From Cerioporus squamosus (lineage: Eukaryota; Basidiomycota; Agaricomycetes; Polyporales; Polyporaceae), in contig JABYQS010000023.1 of the NCBI GenBank assembly GCA_022592435.1, positions 1 to 64,000 of the forward strand: a stretch of DNA of 64,000 nt, given 5' to 3'. Both the position numbers and the translations under genes were made by a program. The notes under the pieces are model-generated. The model was not told the origin of the DNA, did no database searches, and saw only the letters and a list, made by a program, of their open reading frames with translations. Below, piece after piece: positions 47,458 to 58,937 of this stretch (position 1 is the stretch's first letter; the number at the start of each line of letters is the position of its first letter).

Positions 47458-49985
47458 TCAATCCTCGTCCCAGTTGCCCGCCTGCTGCGGTATCTTGGGG
47501 CCGCCCGCCGGTCTGCTCATGATGATGCTGTCGACGCTGAGCACGGACGTCGCGGCCTCGGTCGCGAGCTTGATCGCCCACTGCTTCGCCGCGAGCGGGT
47601 CGAGGATCTGGTGCTTGGTCGCCGAGAGCGTGCCGTCCTCCTCAGCCTGCGTGGATTCGTGAGCCCAATTCCAATTCCAAGTGAAGAGAGACGTAGGACC
47701 ACTCACCTCGACGTCGACACCGTACACCTCGCCTCCCGGACCCTCGTGCTTCGCCCACAGCCTGCTGACGACCTCGTTCCCCTCCGAGCCCCCAAGCGCG
47801 TTCTCCGCAAGCGTCCTCGGCACCACCTCGAGAGCCTGCGCCCACCGCTTCACGCCGTGCTGCGCGAGGCCCCTCAGCCCGCTCCCATACGCCTCCACGC
47901 GCTTCGCGAGCTCGAGCTCCGTCGCACCCGCCCCGGGCACAAGCCTCGGGTCCTTAATCAGCGCCTTGATCACGTTCACCCCGTCGTCCACCGCGCGCTC
48001 GAGGTCGTCCAGCCGGTTCTGCGTCGCCCCGCGCAGCACGATCGTCGCCGTGCGCGTCTTCTCCGCGCTCCCGCCCGCCGCTGCCTCCGCGGCGTCGTAG
48101 TCCGCGTCCCCGGGCACGACCTGCCGCAGCACGGTCACGCGGTCCCCGCCAATCTCGATCGTCTCGAACACGTCGACGAAGCCCGCCTCCTCGGGCGTCG
48201 GCGCGCCCACGCGCGCGAGCGGCGTCGCGTTCACCACGCGGCACAGGCGGCGGAGCTCGAATTTGGAGAGCACCTTGAGGACGGCGATGTTCATGCGGTT
48301 CAGGTAGTGCAGCGCGAGCTCGCCGACGGAGGAGCCGGCGATGATGACTTTTACGCCCGAGTCCGCGATTTCTTGGAAGATCTACAGAGGGCGGGTCGGG
48401 TGAGGGGTGAGCGCTAAAAAGGAGGATGCGGGAGGGGAGAGACAGACCTTCTCGAGCTGCTGCTCCTCGCCGCGCGTGAAGTTCAGCATCTCTTCGGCGT
48501 TCTTGAGGAGGACGGTGCCCTTGGTCTCTGTCTGCGCAACGTCGAGGCCACATGTGAACACGGCGACCTTGGCCTTCTTCACCTTCGTCACGTGACCTGG
48601 AAGCACACGAGCATCAGTCGCCGCCGCAGAGTACCGCAAGCTGTGAAGGAGCACGGCTGACCTTCAGGTTCCCGGCCAAAGACCATGCCGCGGACGACCT
48701 TGCTGCCTGAGAGGCTGCCGCCCAGAATCTTCACGACGCGGACGTTGTCGACGTTGAAGTTTTTCGGATTCGGGGGCATGACGGCGAGGGACGCCTCTGC
48801 GACGAGGTCGGCGAGCTGATCTTCGTAGCCGTACTGTTTTGACGCGATTGCGGGCTTGAGGGCGGTGGCGAGCGAGGGCTTCGTGAGTGGGGAGGGGAGG
48901 GACGATGTTGACAGGTCTGATTGTACGATGGGAGTCAGACGGGAGAGAATGAGCGAACATGGGGAGCAGACGCACTCTCGAGCTCGGAGAGGGCTTTCGC
49001 GGAAGCGAGCTCGTAGCCCTTGATGACTTCGCTCGGGTGGAGGCCCATGATGAGGAGCTGCTCCGCTTTCTTGAGCATCTCGCCGGCGAGAATCATGACG
49101 GTGTTAGTTGCGTCTCCCATCTGTAAGTAGTAGTATTAGCCTTGTTCCCTTGACCAGGACGACCCATCGGGTCACGACGGAAAATATGGAAGTGAGTCTC
49201 AAGTTCGCCCTTCCGCCTGTCCAAGACAAGCCACTGGAAAGTGAGCCACGCCCAAGGGACGTCCAACATACAACTCGCAGTTCAGCTGCATCATGATATG
49301 GAACTCGCCCTCGTTGATGTGTCCCAATGCATAATGATACTCCTCATGCTCGTAGATGCGTGTTGAAAGGTATACCATCCTTGGAATGGCCGCGTAAGAC
49401 CCGCGTCGCCCCAGCTTCTTATTCAAGCCGGGCCCAAGCAAGAGCACCCCACTATAGAGAAGAGCTAGGCAGCGATGCATGCAGGCTGAAATACTCGGAT
49501 CCTCCGAGGATTACACTCCGGGGCAAGGATCTTTCACGGCTCGGCGGAGACTAACGTGCAGAGAAGAGGATATAAGGACCGGAAACACGCACCTCAGATT
49601 CCTGTGCTTGTGACGCCATGACGAGGAGCTTCGCAGCAGGGTGCACGACCTCAATTTCGCGGATGATCGTAGCGGCATCCGAGGTGACGAAGAGCCGGCC
49701 CAGATGGTTGATCACAAGTTTATTGCGACCTACGCTGCGTGTTTGCATGGACAGTTGCAGCGAGAAGGCGAGCATGCGACGCACCATTAGGGCCGAAACT
49801 TGTCCTGACCAGATCCGAGAGCTCTGCGACAGCCTGTATGTTTCGCAGGACGGCATCTTCAAGGCCAGAGATTTGCTAGAAGACGCGTCGGATGTGTGCT
49901 CGGGGTGCACTGGGTAAACATAACCGACCTTGTAGCCATCCTTGAAGAGCTGGATGTTTTGGGCCTTGGGTACTTTGAGGGACAT
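47458..49985 (-). CDS. CCT8: Chaperonin TRiC/CCT subunit theta
   Basis: Cct8 is one of eight subunits of the cytosolic chaperonin that folds actin and tubulin. Exons 49985-49929, 49875-49785, 49729-49593, 49120-48976, 48916-48662, 48596-48448, 48381-47707 and 47646-47458 give 565 aa. Theta-type features are the start MSLKVPKAQNIQLFKDGYK, AVAELSDLVRTSFGPNGRNK, LFVTSDAATIIREIEVVHPA, the nucleotide motif MGDATNTVMILAGEMLKKAE, VVRGMVFGREPEG, NFTRGEEQQLEK and the ATPase-domain end DPRLVPGAGATELELAKRVE. All exons join in phase. Intron 3 (49592-49121) is 472 nt, far above the local norm, and holds a 90-codon open frame without recognisable content. Confidence 0.94.
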
Positions 49986-50808
49986 GACGGGCGAAGAGAC
50001 TCAGAAGCAGGGAGAGCACCGCGTTCAGTCAAGCACGTCTAACCAGGAGGCCTGCAGGCGTCGCGGCCGCGATGATTTCGCGAAGGATCTTGGCGCCCAC
50101 ACGCGCTCCTTCCCGATTCGGATACATCTTATCTGTCGAGATAACCCGCGTGCAGCGCCTATCTGCGCCGCCGTACCTCCCAAAAGCAGGATCGCCGGGC
50201 GGACATTACGTGATTGTGTCCCAAACGGGGACCGAGGCGGGATTCGTGGGGAGGGGACATTTTGCAGCGTCGGCGAGCGGACGGAAACCCGGGTGAGCGC
50301 AGAGACCGACAGAACTGGCGGGGCAACATAGAGCAGCGGCCGAGAAAGGCAGGCGGCGGCCGGGGGAGCGGGAGGGAAAATAAGGAGGCGGGGATGCCGA
50401 GAGGGCGGGCGGGAGGGTCCAGGAGGGCGCAGGGATCCGGGGCAAGTCTGCGGTGGATTTGCCGGAGAGGGGCTGCGTGCACGGCGCGCAGGGCAATCGA
50501 CGACCCCCGCGAAAATTGCAGGCAGCCAAAGGCAATTTGGAGGCCATTATCAAGCAGCGGCGAGCAGGGGCAGACCGCACAAAGACTCGCCGCCACAGGG
50601 CAGCAGACGATCCCCGCCCGCCCTCTTCTCCTTCTCCCCCCGCCATCCTCGCCCACTCCCCGTCCGAGAAGCTCCAGAGTCGAGCGCAGTCTGATCTCCC
50701 CAGGATCCCGTATCTTATGTTCATTTAACCAGCCCACTCTCCCTCGTCCTCGCCGTCCTTTCTAGACTCAGCCCCGCACGCCCCCGCTCGAGCACGCCCT
50801 CGCCTGCC
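49986..50808. promoter_or_regulatory. Divergent region CCT8/RanBP2 zinc-finger gene
   Basis: 823 bp between outward-facing starts, GC-rich, with purine-rich (AGAGGGCGGGCGGGAGGG) and CT-rich (TCTTCTCCTTCTCCCCCCGC) blocks. Long frames here look like composition artefacts. Confidence 0.4.
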
Positions 50809-53394
50809 ATGGACGCCTATCCGCCCTCGCTCGCTGCGACTTTACGGCCGAACAACGCCCCGATCCATTCCCGGGGCGGTCGTCTGCGTCCCGAGTCTCC
50901 GAGTCCGCCCACCCGAGAAAATTTAGCGACCGTCTGCTCGCCCGTCGTCCGCGTGCGTGGCTTAAATTCCTCTGCTGCCCTCCTCGTCTTCTCACACTGT
51001 TTGGCGTCCATTCCAGCTCGCGAACCTCCGCAACACGCCCAAGGATCTTCTTTGGAACCTGTTCGTACACGCCTGCTCGCAGGTATGACGATTACCGCCG
51101 CTCTCTGCATTCCAGAGACCTCACGCTCTTGCCAGATAAACCTGCCCCCTCCCTCTCCCCTCTTCGTCCACCCCGACGCAGCATCCTCCGTCAGTGGTCT
51201 CTGCGCTGTCTTCCCGTCTGCACAGGACGTACGTGTCTAGTAGACGCTTTCAAACCGCGTGTTATGCTCATCCACCTCCCTAGGCGCGCGCCTCCCTCTC
51301 CCTCTCCTGCGACATTTTCGTCGTCACTCCCGTCCCCGACCACGACCTCGCCCTCTTGCGGCGCCCCGGCGCAGACCACCCTGTACGTGTTCTGCGCGTA
51401 TTCTACTGCTCTGTCCCGCCGCTGATGCCTTCTCCAGGACCGTGACATGCAGCAACCCCGTCGCGCCAACACGCTTCCGCCTGCTCCGTCCGGCCCAGAC
51501 ATGGCCGCCTTCACCGTCCGCCCGCCGATCCAGCTGCGCGGCATGGGACAGCCTCTCATCGGCGACCCTGCTGGCCACGGCCCTCCGCCGCCCTACACGC
51601 TCTCCAGCAACCCGCCTAACCCAAAACAAGCTTCCGCGCCGGGGATTGGATGTTCGTCACTTCTTTCTATGTTTCTTTTTTCTCGTCCGTCCGCTTACAC
51701 GCCTATGTCACAGGTGCAGTTCGCCGGTCTGCAGCGCCCACAACTTCCAGTACGTACTGTGTCCATCTTCCAATGGACGCTACTCACACCTCCCGTCAGA
51801 CGGAACACTATCTGCATCGCGTGCGGCCGTCCTCGTGCTGGCATGCCTCTGCCGCCTCCCATCGATACCGCCCTCCCTCCTGGCGCGCTTGCGAACCCAT
51901 CCCCCAGGTTCGCAGGCCGCTTCAATGCGACCCAGAGTGCTCCGCACACGCCTGTTTCTACCACGCCCTTTTCCCCGTCTGGTCCGGCACCCTCTGTTCC
52001 GCCGTACCCCCTCCACGCCGCTTCCAGCGCGCTTGCCGCGGCGCAGGCTCAGATCCCGAGCAAGGCCCCGCCTCCCCAGTACCCGCCGCTCACGCCCTCC
52101 GGACGCGCTCTCAGTGTCGGCGGCCGCGTCCGCAACATCTCGCGCGACCCGCTCGCGCCGTGTGTCATGTACTGGCCGGACAACGAGCCGCTCCCTGAGC
52201 CATGCCAGATCCGTCCCATGGATTCTGCACTCATGACGGTATGTGATCATTCTCTGTGCGGTTCTATCTTTCCATTCCTCCATTCGTTAGCAACTCTCCG
52301 TTCCTTGAGTCATGGCTGACACCGTCGTGACGTTCCTAGTATCCGCCCATCATCAACACGGGCAACAAAGGCGTGGCAGAAAAGCAGCCTGGCGACTGGG
52401 TCTGCGGCAAGTGCAACTACCACAACTGGCGCCGCCGCAAGGTCTGCCAGACGTGCTTCCCATGTACGTGATTATCTCTGTAATGATCTGCGTTCCAGCT
52501 TCTAATGTAACTCTGACCCTGCCTTTAGATGCCGAAGGCAACGGCGACTCCATCTCCGCGACGGTCCAGGCCGAACGCATCGCCCTCCTTGCCAACGTGC
52601 TCACCACGCAGTTCAACGCCCTCGACCTGAACGGCGTCCCTGCGCAGTCCCCCGCCCATGGGACCCACCGCGACCTTCCGCCTCCGAACAGCGCGCCCCC
52701 CTACCCGACTCGCTTCTTCGACGGCCCCGGCCCTGGTTCTCGCAACTCCAGCGTTGCAAACAGTCTCCAGTCGTCGCCCCTCTTGACTCCGCTCACGCTC
52801 CCCGAGCATGCTTCACCCATATACCAGACGTCTGGAGGCCGGCCGCACCCCGCCAACCCCCACCTCATGCACGCCCCGTTCCCGGCGCGTCTCAACATCG
52901 GCCCGATCAGCGCCAGCCCGCACTCGTCGACGCTGCTCCCGTCCTTCCTGCAGGACATCGTGCACTCGCCGTCGCAGTCTCCCTCGCCGACGTCCTCGTC
53001 GTCCGCGGACTTCTCCTTTGACGGATCCTCCGAGGACGCGCACTACGTGCTCACGCCGAGCACGTCGACGTCCGTGTCGCTCTCCACGCCGAGCTCGCGG
53101 AGCGGCCGCGAGATGCGCAAGGTGAGCAGCAACTCTTCGTTCAGCTCCCTCGGACGCTCGAGCGCGCCCCTGTCGATCTGGAAGCTCGATGGCGAGGAGA
53201 GCCGCACGCTCTCGTCCACGACGTCCTCTGCGCGCACCTCGCCCACGACGGCGTTCGCCCAGGCGGCGCTCCAGAACGGGGACGGGGCCGCTGGAGCGGG
53301 TGCGGGCGCGGACGTCGAGCTGTTGAGCGGGACGACGCCAAAATGTTCGACGGGCTTCTGGCAAGCCCGGTACAGCAACAACACCAACAACTAA
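50809..53394 (+). CDS. Protein with two RanBP2-type zinc fingers
   Basis: RanBP2-type fingers bind Ran-GDP, ubiquitin or single-stranded RNA. The target here is unknown. Nine exons (50809-50952, 51017-51082, 51136-51228, 51284-51382, 51438-51651, 51714-51749, 51800-52238, 52340-52463, 52529-53394) give about 693 aa. An N-terminal globular part (LANLRNTPKDLLWNLFVHAC, SLSCDIFVVTPVPDHDLAL) may be an RRM-like fold. Finger 1 is GDW-MCSSPVCSAHNFQRNTICIAC and finger 2 is GDWVCGKCNYHNWRRRKVCQ with a closing TC, both W-C2-N-C2 patterns. The rest is Ser/Pro-rich and disordered. Finger 1 is split over three exons, and its GDW requires one more G in the run at 51641-51644, so a 1-nt deletion is likely. 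Confidence 0.85.
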
Positions 53395-54500
53395 AGTATC
53401 TTCTCAAAGTATATATGTTATATAACTCGGAACGGTGCGTCAGTTCATATCGGGCCATCTCGCTCCGCCCGCTGACGTTCGAACCGCAGTGTAGCAAGGA
53501 AGGACCCGAAACTGCCGCCATCTCTCCCCCATCTCCCATCTCTCCATCTCAGCTCAACTAATGTATTCGATAACTTGAAACGCCCTCTCGTCTCGCCCCG
53601 CGGACTCCCCATACGCACCCACCCGGACTCTGCCCATCGCACAGTTTGCTCGCATCCAGTGCTTGTGCCCCTCGCCTCTCCTGTATCTATCGTCTTGCTT
53701 GTCCACTCACGCGCTCTCTGTCATACGTACCCGTACCCGTACCTCGTACCCGTAACCTTAACCGTATCTTGCCCCGCTTCTTCCGCCATCCCTCTTCACC
53801 TCGTCCTCCCACTTCTCTTCCCCACCCGTGTCTGCTCGCGTCCGCCGTCACCCCTCACCGCGCCGCGAGCAGACTGGATAGGATAGGATAGACTCGGATA
53901 TAGACCTCCGCACGCCCCCAACCCCTCCCGCCAGGTCACGGCACGCGCAGAAAGGACGCGGTCGCCGTCCGCTCGCTGGCCGCTGTATCATCGATGGAAC
54001 CCTGAACCCTGTCCCCCGTATATGTGCCTGTGCTTGTGTCTGTGTCTACGTCTACGTGCTGTTGCTACTGTCTGCTACTGTACATGACCCGTTTGTATGC
54101 CTTTGCTACATCTAGTACTCGTACGTCCGTGAGGCGCGGGCCTCCGTACTCTGTCAAACTTTACGGTACTGTACAGCATCCGTTGTCGGATGAGGATGGA
54201 AATACAATTGACCTTCTTGTCCGTTGGTGTGTTGGAGCAGTGAGAAGTGATTGGGCTGGGCTGCTCTCGAGGAAGAACCACATACTTAGATTTCGGAGAG
54301 TAGTGAGTTTCAGTTCCAGTAGTCATGAGCTTCGGAGCCTCGACGATACCTCTTACATACATACATAACTCCCTCATCCTCAGAGTCACCTTCCTTTTGC
54401 CCTGCGCTCCCAGCTTCCTCGCCGCGGCGGGACCCTCCGCTACCGCACCCCATCAGGGAAAACTCAGAATGCGAATTAGGGATAGAATAGATATGTCAGC
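53395..54500. other. 3' region of the zinc-finger gene up to element 2
   Basis: 1.1 kb with no gene. CT-rich, with short tandem CGTACC units near 53727-53752 and GTGTCTGTGTCTACGTCTAC near 54036. Probably a long 3' untranslated region plus intergenic DNA. Confidence 0.4.
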
Positions 54501-54509
54501 GGGCTAATG

Positions 54510-55026
54510 GAGATGTTGTCGTATGTCTCGAAATAACTCACCTCTAATAGTCATTATGGGCAATGTTGTACTTGCGTCTTACTCCTTGTACTTGCTCTAT
54601 GGAGTTCTGAGTGTCGCGCGGTCTGTACAAGCTGAGAAGATGCCGTGGACGGGAGAGAACAAGAGAGAGCGACCTCCAGATGTAGCCGCCTAGCCGCCGA
54701 GACCGTAAGCGCCTAACATGCGAACTTGGTCGACCTCTCCAGGGTGCAGAACAAACCGCTAAGACAAGTGAAGTGCACAAACGTATCCCTGGAACACAGG
54801 GCTATCGTTCTGTGATAAAATCATGCTCCGCTCTGTAAGCAAGCCCAAGGAAAATTACCATCTTTCAGTAGGCGTCTAGCAGCGGCGCGCACGATCACAT
54901 CCGACTCGGAGTCCTGACTCGGAGTTTGCGTGCATGGTGAACGGCTCGGACATGTTGCCACGCAGTGGCACTGGTGCTGACATGAATAGTATTGCAGTGT
55001 ACATGACACAAGGTAGTGGGTAGATC
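54510..55026. other. Element 2 left subterminal region
   Basis: About 520 bp, non-coding, with CTAATAG and CATTATGGGC motifs near the end. It also contains two GACTCGGAGT copies (near 54902 and 54916) and two CTAGCCGCC-type units near 54690. Confidence 0.4.
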
Positions 55027-58000
55027 CTAGTACAGTAGCTTGTAAGTATACTTGTCAGCGAACGCGTTCACTAAAAACTTGGGACAAAGTTCCAGTACAG
55101 TACTAGAAGTCCAATCACGCGGGGCGACTGGACCGAACTCCGGAAACAGATGACAACTACGTTCGAGATGTTCGACCGGGATGACGCTTGCTCCTCGAGC
55201 GCCGTGGCTAATGGACCTGGAGACGGGATACAAACCGTGATCGTGATGTGGGTCTGTGAAGGGCGTGAACCACTCGATGTAGACCAGATGCTTGGGATAG
55301 GCATCCGGTCTCAGCCGCGGAAACAGGTGCTTGAGGCCCTTCTCGGGGATCCTAAAGACGATACGAACCTGTGCGACTTGAAATGCTGCTCCGGAAGAGC
55401 AAATAAGTCATCAGCCTAGGTGCAGCGCTGCCAGAGTCATGTATGAACGCACTTTTGGCCCCCTTGTTCAGCGCCGGCAGTCCAGAGGTCGGTTCGCAGT
55501 CGGCGCGGACACGGACAAGAGCCGTATCAATCGGCCTGGAAGATTGGCGCCATGCTTATTCTTCCGAGCGGGGCGTGCATGGATGACATCGCGGGTCTGG
55601 GAGTCGGGTGCTGCCAGTCCATGAGGGTCTTCAATCCAAAACTTTACCTTGTGGAAGACGTGGATAGAGCGAAAGTTGTAGAACACGGAGGCCGAAGCGC
55701 GCTCGACCTGGGCAGCGGTGAGGACAGGGTCATTGTGCGCGACAACAAATCGAGCGAGAGCATCGCGGAAGAAGGTCGCGCCGTAGTCAGATGAGATGTC
55801 GTTGAGCTTCGCAGCCCAGCGTGACGGGTGCCGTGTCATCTCGATGCGCATCTTGGGTTTGTCGACCGGATCGTGAGGCCGTCCTTTCCGTCTCGCCGGA
55901 GTCTGCAACACGGCGCTGCCAGACTGCGATGCTACGGCACCCAGGCCCGGAGAAGCCACAGGAGGGCCAGGTTCCTGTGATGAAACATAGATCAACTACG
56001 GACGCACATGCAATAGCACAATCGAAACATACCTGTGGCATAGCAGCGGCGAAAGACTGCTGCGCCAAACGCCATGCAATATACTTCTCATGCCGTTGAA
56101 CCTTCTCCTTGCGCTCTAACCAGAGTGTCATCTGCGCGAACTCATCCTTGTGATTCGTCGCGCGGTAGGCCTCCTTGGCGAAGTCGATGTGCAGGTGTTC
56201 AGAGAACTGACTATCGTAGTTGTCAGTCGTACCGAACAGCTCGATGGAGCGCCTGTAGTGGTCGAGTGAGTGGAGCTTCGGTAGCCGGAAGTGCTCCCGA
56301 ATCCCGAGGTCGACGAAGACTTGTTTGTTGGCGTGGAATTCCAGAAGGGCCTCGTCCATCAGCTTAAGCGTGCGGCTCGTGTGGGTAGCATACTGCGCGA
56401 GGTACAAGAAATCGAGCAACGCGCGCACTGCGCGGACAAGTCGGGCGGGGGAGGAGCCGTCAGGTAGCGGCAACCCAATGATGAGGCCGAGCAGTATACG
56501 GCACATATCTTGATGTTCCTTGCCGGTCACGCGAGAGAGCGTGCTGATGCCCTTGGCGAAATGACGGAGGTTATGGTTTGGGGGTAGACGACGACAGCGT
56601 GCATCTATCTCATTCACGCCATAGGCGTCTGTGAGCCACCCGACGACGTGCTTGATGACGCCTTGATAGAGCTGGTGAAGGATATCAGGGGTGATAGAAT
56701 AGTAGATATTCGTATACGGCAGTCCTTGCCAGAAGGGATTTACCAGAGGCTTGATGCCCGCGTCGCGACAGCGCTGCGTGAACACACGGGGTCCCTCGTC
56801 GAGGGCGTCAAGGGCGTCGAGGACCTTCTCGAGGTTCCTCAATGGTCGGCTTGTATTGCACGTCGCTCCGAGCTCCTCGCGAGGAAGCGGACACTTCGGG
56901 CATTCACCCGTCTTGCCGCCGGTCACAAGGAGTTGCTCGGGGTAATCCCCCACGTACACGGCAAGAAGGGGATGTCCGCGACGAACAGCGCCGTTGCCGC
57001 TGGCGATCGGCATGCCATCAACACCAGCAGACTGGAGGGGTGAACAAACCCGGCTCATGCACGCGTGGAAGACATTGGCAAGCGTGCGCCGCCTGGCTGC
57101 TTTGTTGGTGATGTGCAGAAGACGGGAGGTGGGGAGGTATGCGAGCAGGATCTGGCCGCGGCGGGACGGTTTGGAGCGGATGTCCTTGGGTAGATTGCCG
57201 ATGGTCATGTAAACGGGGTATGCGGTCTTGTTCCCAATGACGGTGAGGTGCGTCTTATCAGAGCTGATGATGAGGGGAATGATGGTGGCTCCTGGTTTGT
57301 CCTTCTCAATCTCAGCCTGAGAGGACAATCAGACAAATGAATGCGGACTACGGAAGCATTGTGCTCACCTGGGTGGCCCACCACCACTTGCCTGTGTGCA
57401 TATCGAAGTAGACGCGAACATTATGGTTGCGGTCTGCGTAATGGCACTCCGGCACAAGGAGGAGCAAGGGTGCAAACTCCGGATCACCATACAGTGCCTC
57501 GATGCACTGCAAGATGTCGCGGAAGTAGACCTCGAACGCCTCACCTGCAACGATGATTTCTTCCCGTTGGAAGCGTGGGCGGCCAGAGGGGAGCTTCTTG
57601 TCGATGATGGTGTTAAGCTCTTTCGAGCTCTTGTACGACAACTCGAGTCGTTCAGCGATCTACGCGCAGGGCAATATAAGTAAATTTGACCACATGGTGA
57701 CGTGCTCTGGACGTACCTGCTCAATGGCAAGCAAGTCACTGAAGGCAGTTGACCCTGACCCTCGTAGCTTCGCCCAGCGTGCGACTTCCCAATCGAGACG
57801 CGACGTGAAAGGTGCGTACACGTTGTCTTTCATTGCCACATCCATCTCAGCTTGATAGTGACAATAGGACGCTCTGGCGGAGGCGGTGACAGCGGGGTTA
57901 GAGATCGTGGCACCAGCGTGTTCGTCGGGGCAAGGGACCACAAATGTCTTGCGGTGTCGCGCAGATGCCTCCGCAGCAGCCCGCGCAGCGGCACTGGGCA

Positions 58001-58484
58001 AGGGCAAATCTGCCGGACCGGTATCAGCCGTGTAGGATGGAGGGTCGGGGAGTGGCAGCGGAGCCGCAGGAAGGGGGGTGGGCTCCCATGCCGCAACTTC
58101 AGGCTCATCATCATCGGAAGACTCAGATGACGAATCCTCCGGACCGGGTTGTTCATCCTCAAAGTCCGCGGCCGTGTAATCTCCAAAGAAGTCTCCTTCG
58201 AACGGTACAGGAGCAGCATCCATGTCGACGTCGAACGAGAGAGAGGGAATAGGCGGCGGGGGGTCGTGTGAGGACTGCAAAGGCTCCTCACGCACACTTG
58301 TACCGAACAAGACTTGCGATTCCAGAAGTTGCTTGACAGCCAGGCACTTCGGCTGGCGAGTCTGGCCGAGGTGCTTGTGAAAGCCGGAGACACTGAAGGG
58401 CTTGTTGCACCCTGGGCATCGGGAGCCCGTGGATCCAGCTGTCGAAGTAGCAGGGTCGAAGATGGGGAGGGAGGGAATGGGCAT
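55027..58484 (-). pseudogene. Plavaka transposase of a second subfamily, frameshifted
   Basis: Exons 58484-57717, 57659-57369, 57316-56033, 55974-55453 and 55385-55027. The N-terminus holds a C2HC finger (RCPGCNKPFSVSGFHKHLGQ, closing Cys nearby) and an acidic linker. Family motifs are ITPDILHQLYQGVIKHVVGW (equivalent to the DxxHEFE block of element 1), GATIIPLIISSDKTHLTVIG, NKTAYPVYMTIGNLPKDIR, VYVGDYPEQLLVTG with GECPKCPLP, KLHSLDHYRRSIELFGTTDN and FSEHLHIDFAKEAYRATN. In exon 4 GATFFRDALARFVV leads to a break near 55530: the frame continues only if one base is added in the AA/TT pair, giving DTALVRVRADCEP. The last exon (VAQVRIVFRIPEKGLKHLFP to FADKYTYKLLY) is intact. Only one lesion in over 1000 codons implies recent decay or a consensus error. 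Confidence 0.82.
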
Positions 58485-58937
58485 GGCTGTTGAATCGGGA
58501 GGAGAATTGATGCTGTTGGTGAACGACGGTCAGAGTCAAGATGAGCTCGGTCCAAAATTGCGCAAGCGCAAAGACAACGCACCTGCTGGGGCTGGGGCAG
58601 ATTGTAACAGGTCAGCCGGTGCCGGGAGCTTCGTAAGCTGCGACCTAGACAACGATCCTCCGAGTGTCGGTGTCGTGCCCGATCGCGCTTGCCTGAATTG
58701 GGGGTGTCCGAGCGGGGCCCAGATAGAATAGCGCATCGCGTCACCCCGAGCGGCGAAAAAAAACCTATACAGCACCAAACAAAAGCCGTCGTCAGATAAG
58801 GACGTCGCAACCGTAGCATAGTCCCCTACCTCTGCATCAATTTCCCCCCACTTTGCCATCTCAGCGGGCTTGACGTCCGTTTCGCTCTGTGAGCTGCACA
58901 CTTCTCTCTCCTTGCACCCTCTCTCTACTCCTCCAAC
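58485..58937. promoter_or_regulatory. Central bidirectional promoter of element 2
   Basis: 453 bp between opposite starts. CT-rich CTTCTCTCTCCTTGCACCCT lies near 58901, just upstream of the companion gene. A poly-A tract is at 58757. Confidence 0.45.

Noticed and set aside
47392..48417. 341-codon Arg/His-rich + strand frame
   Set aside because: Antisense to the CCT8 main exon, whose protein is unmistakable.
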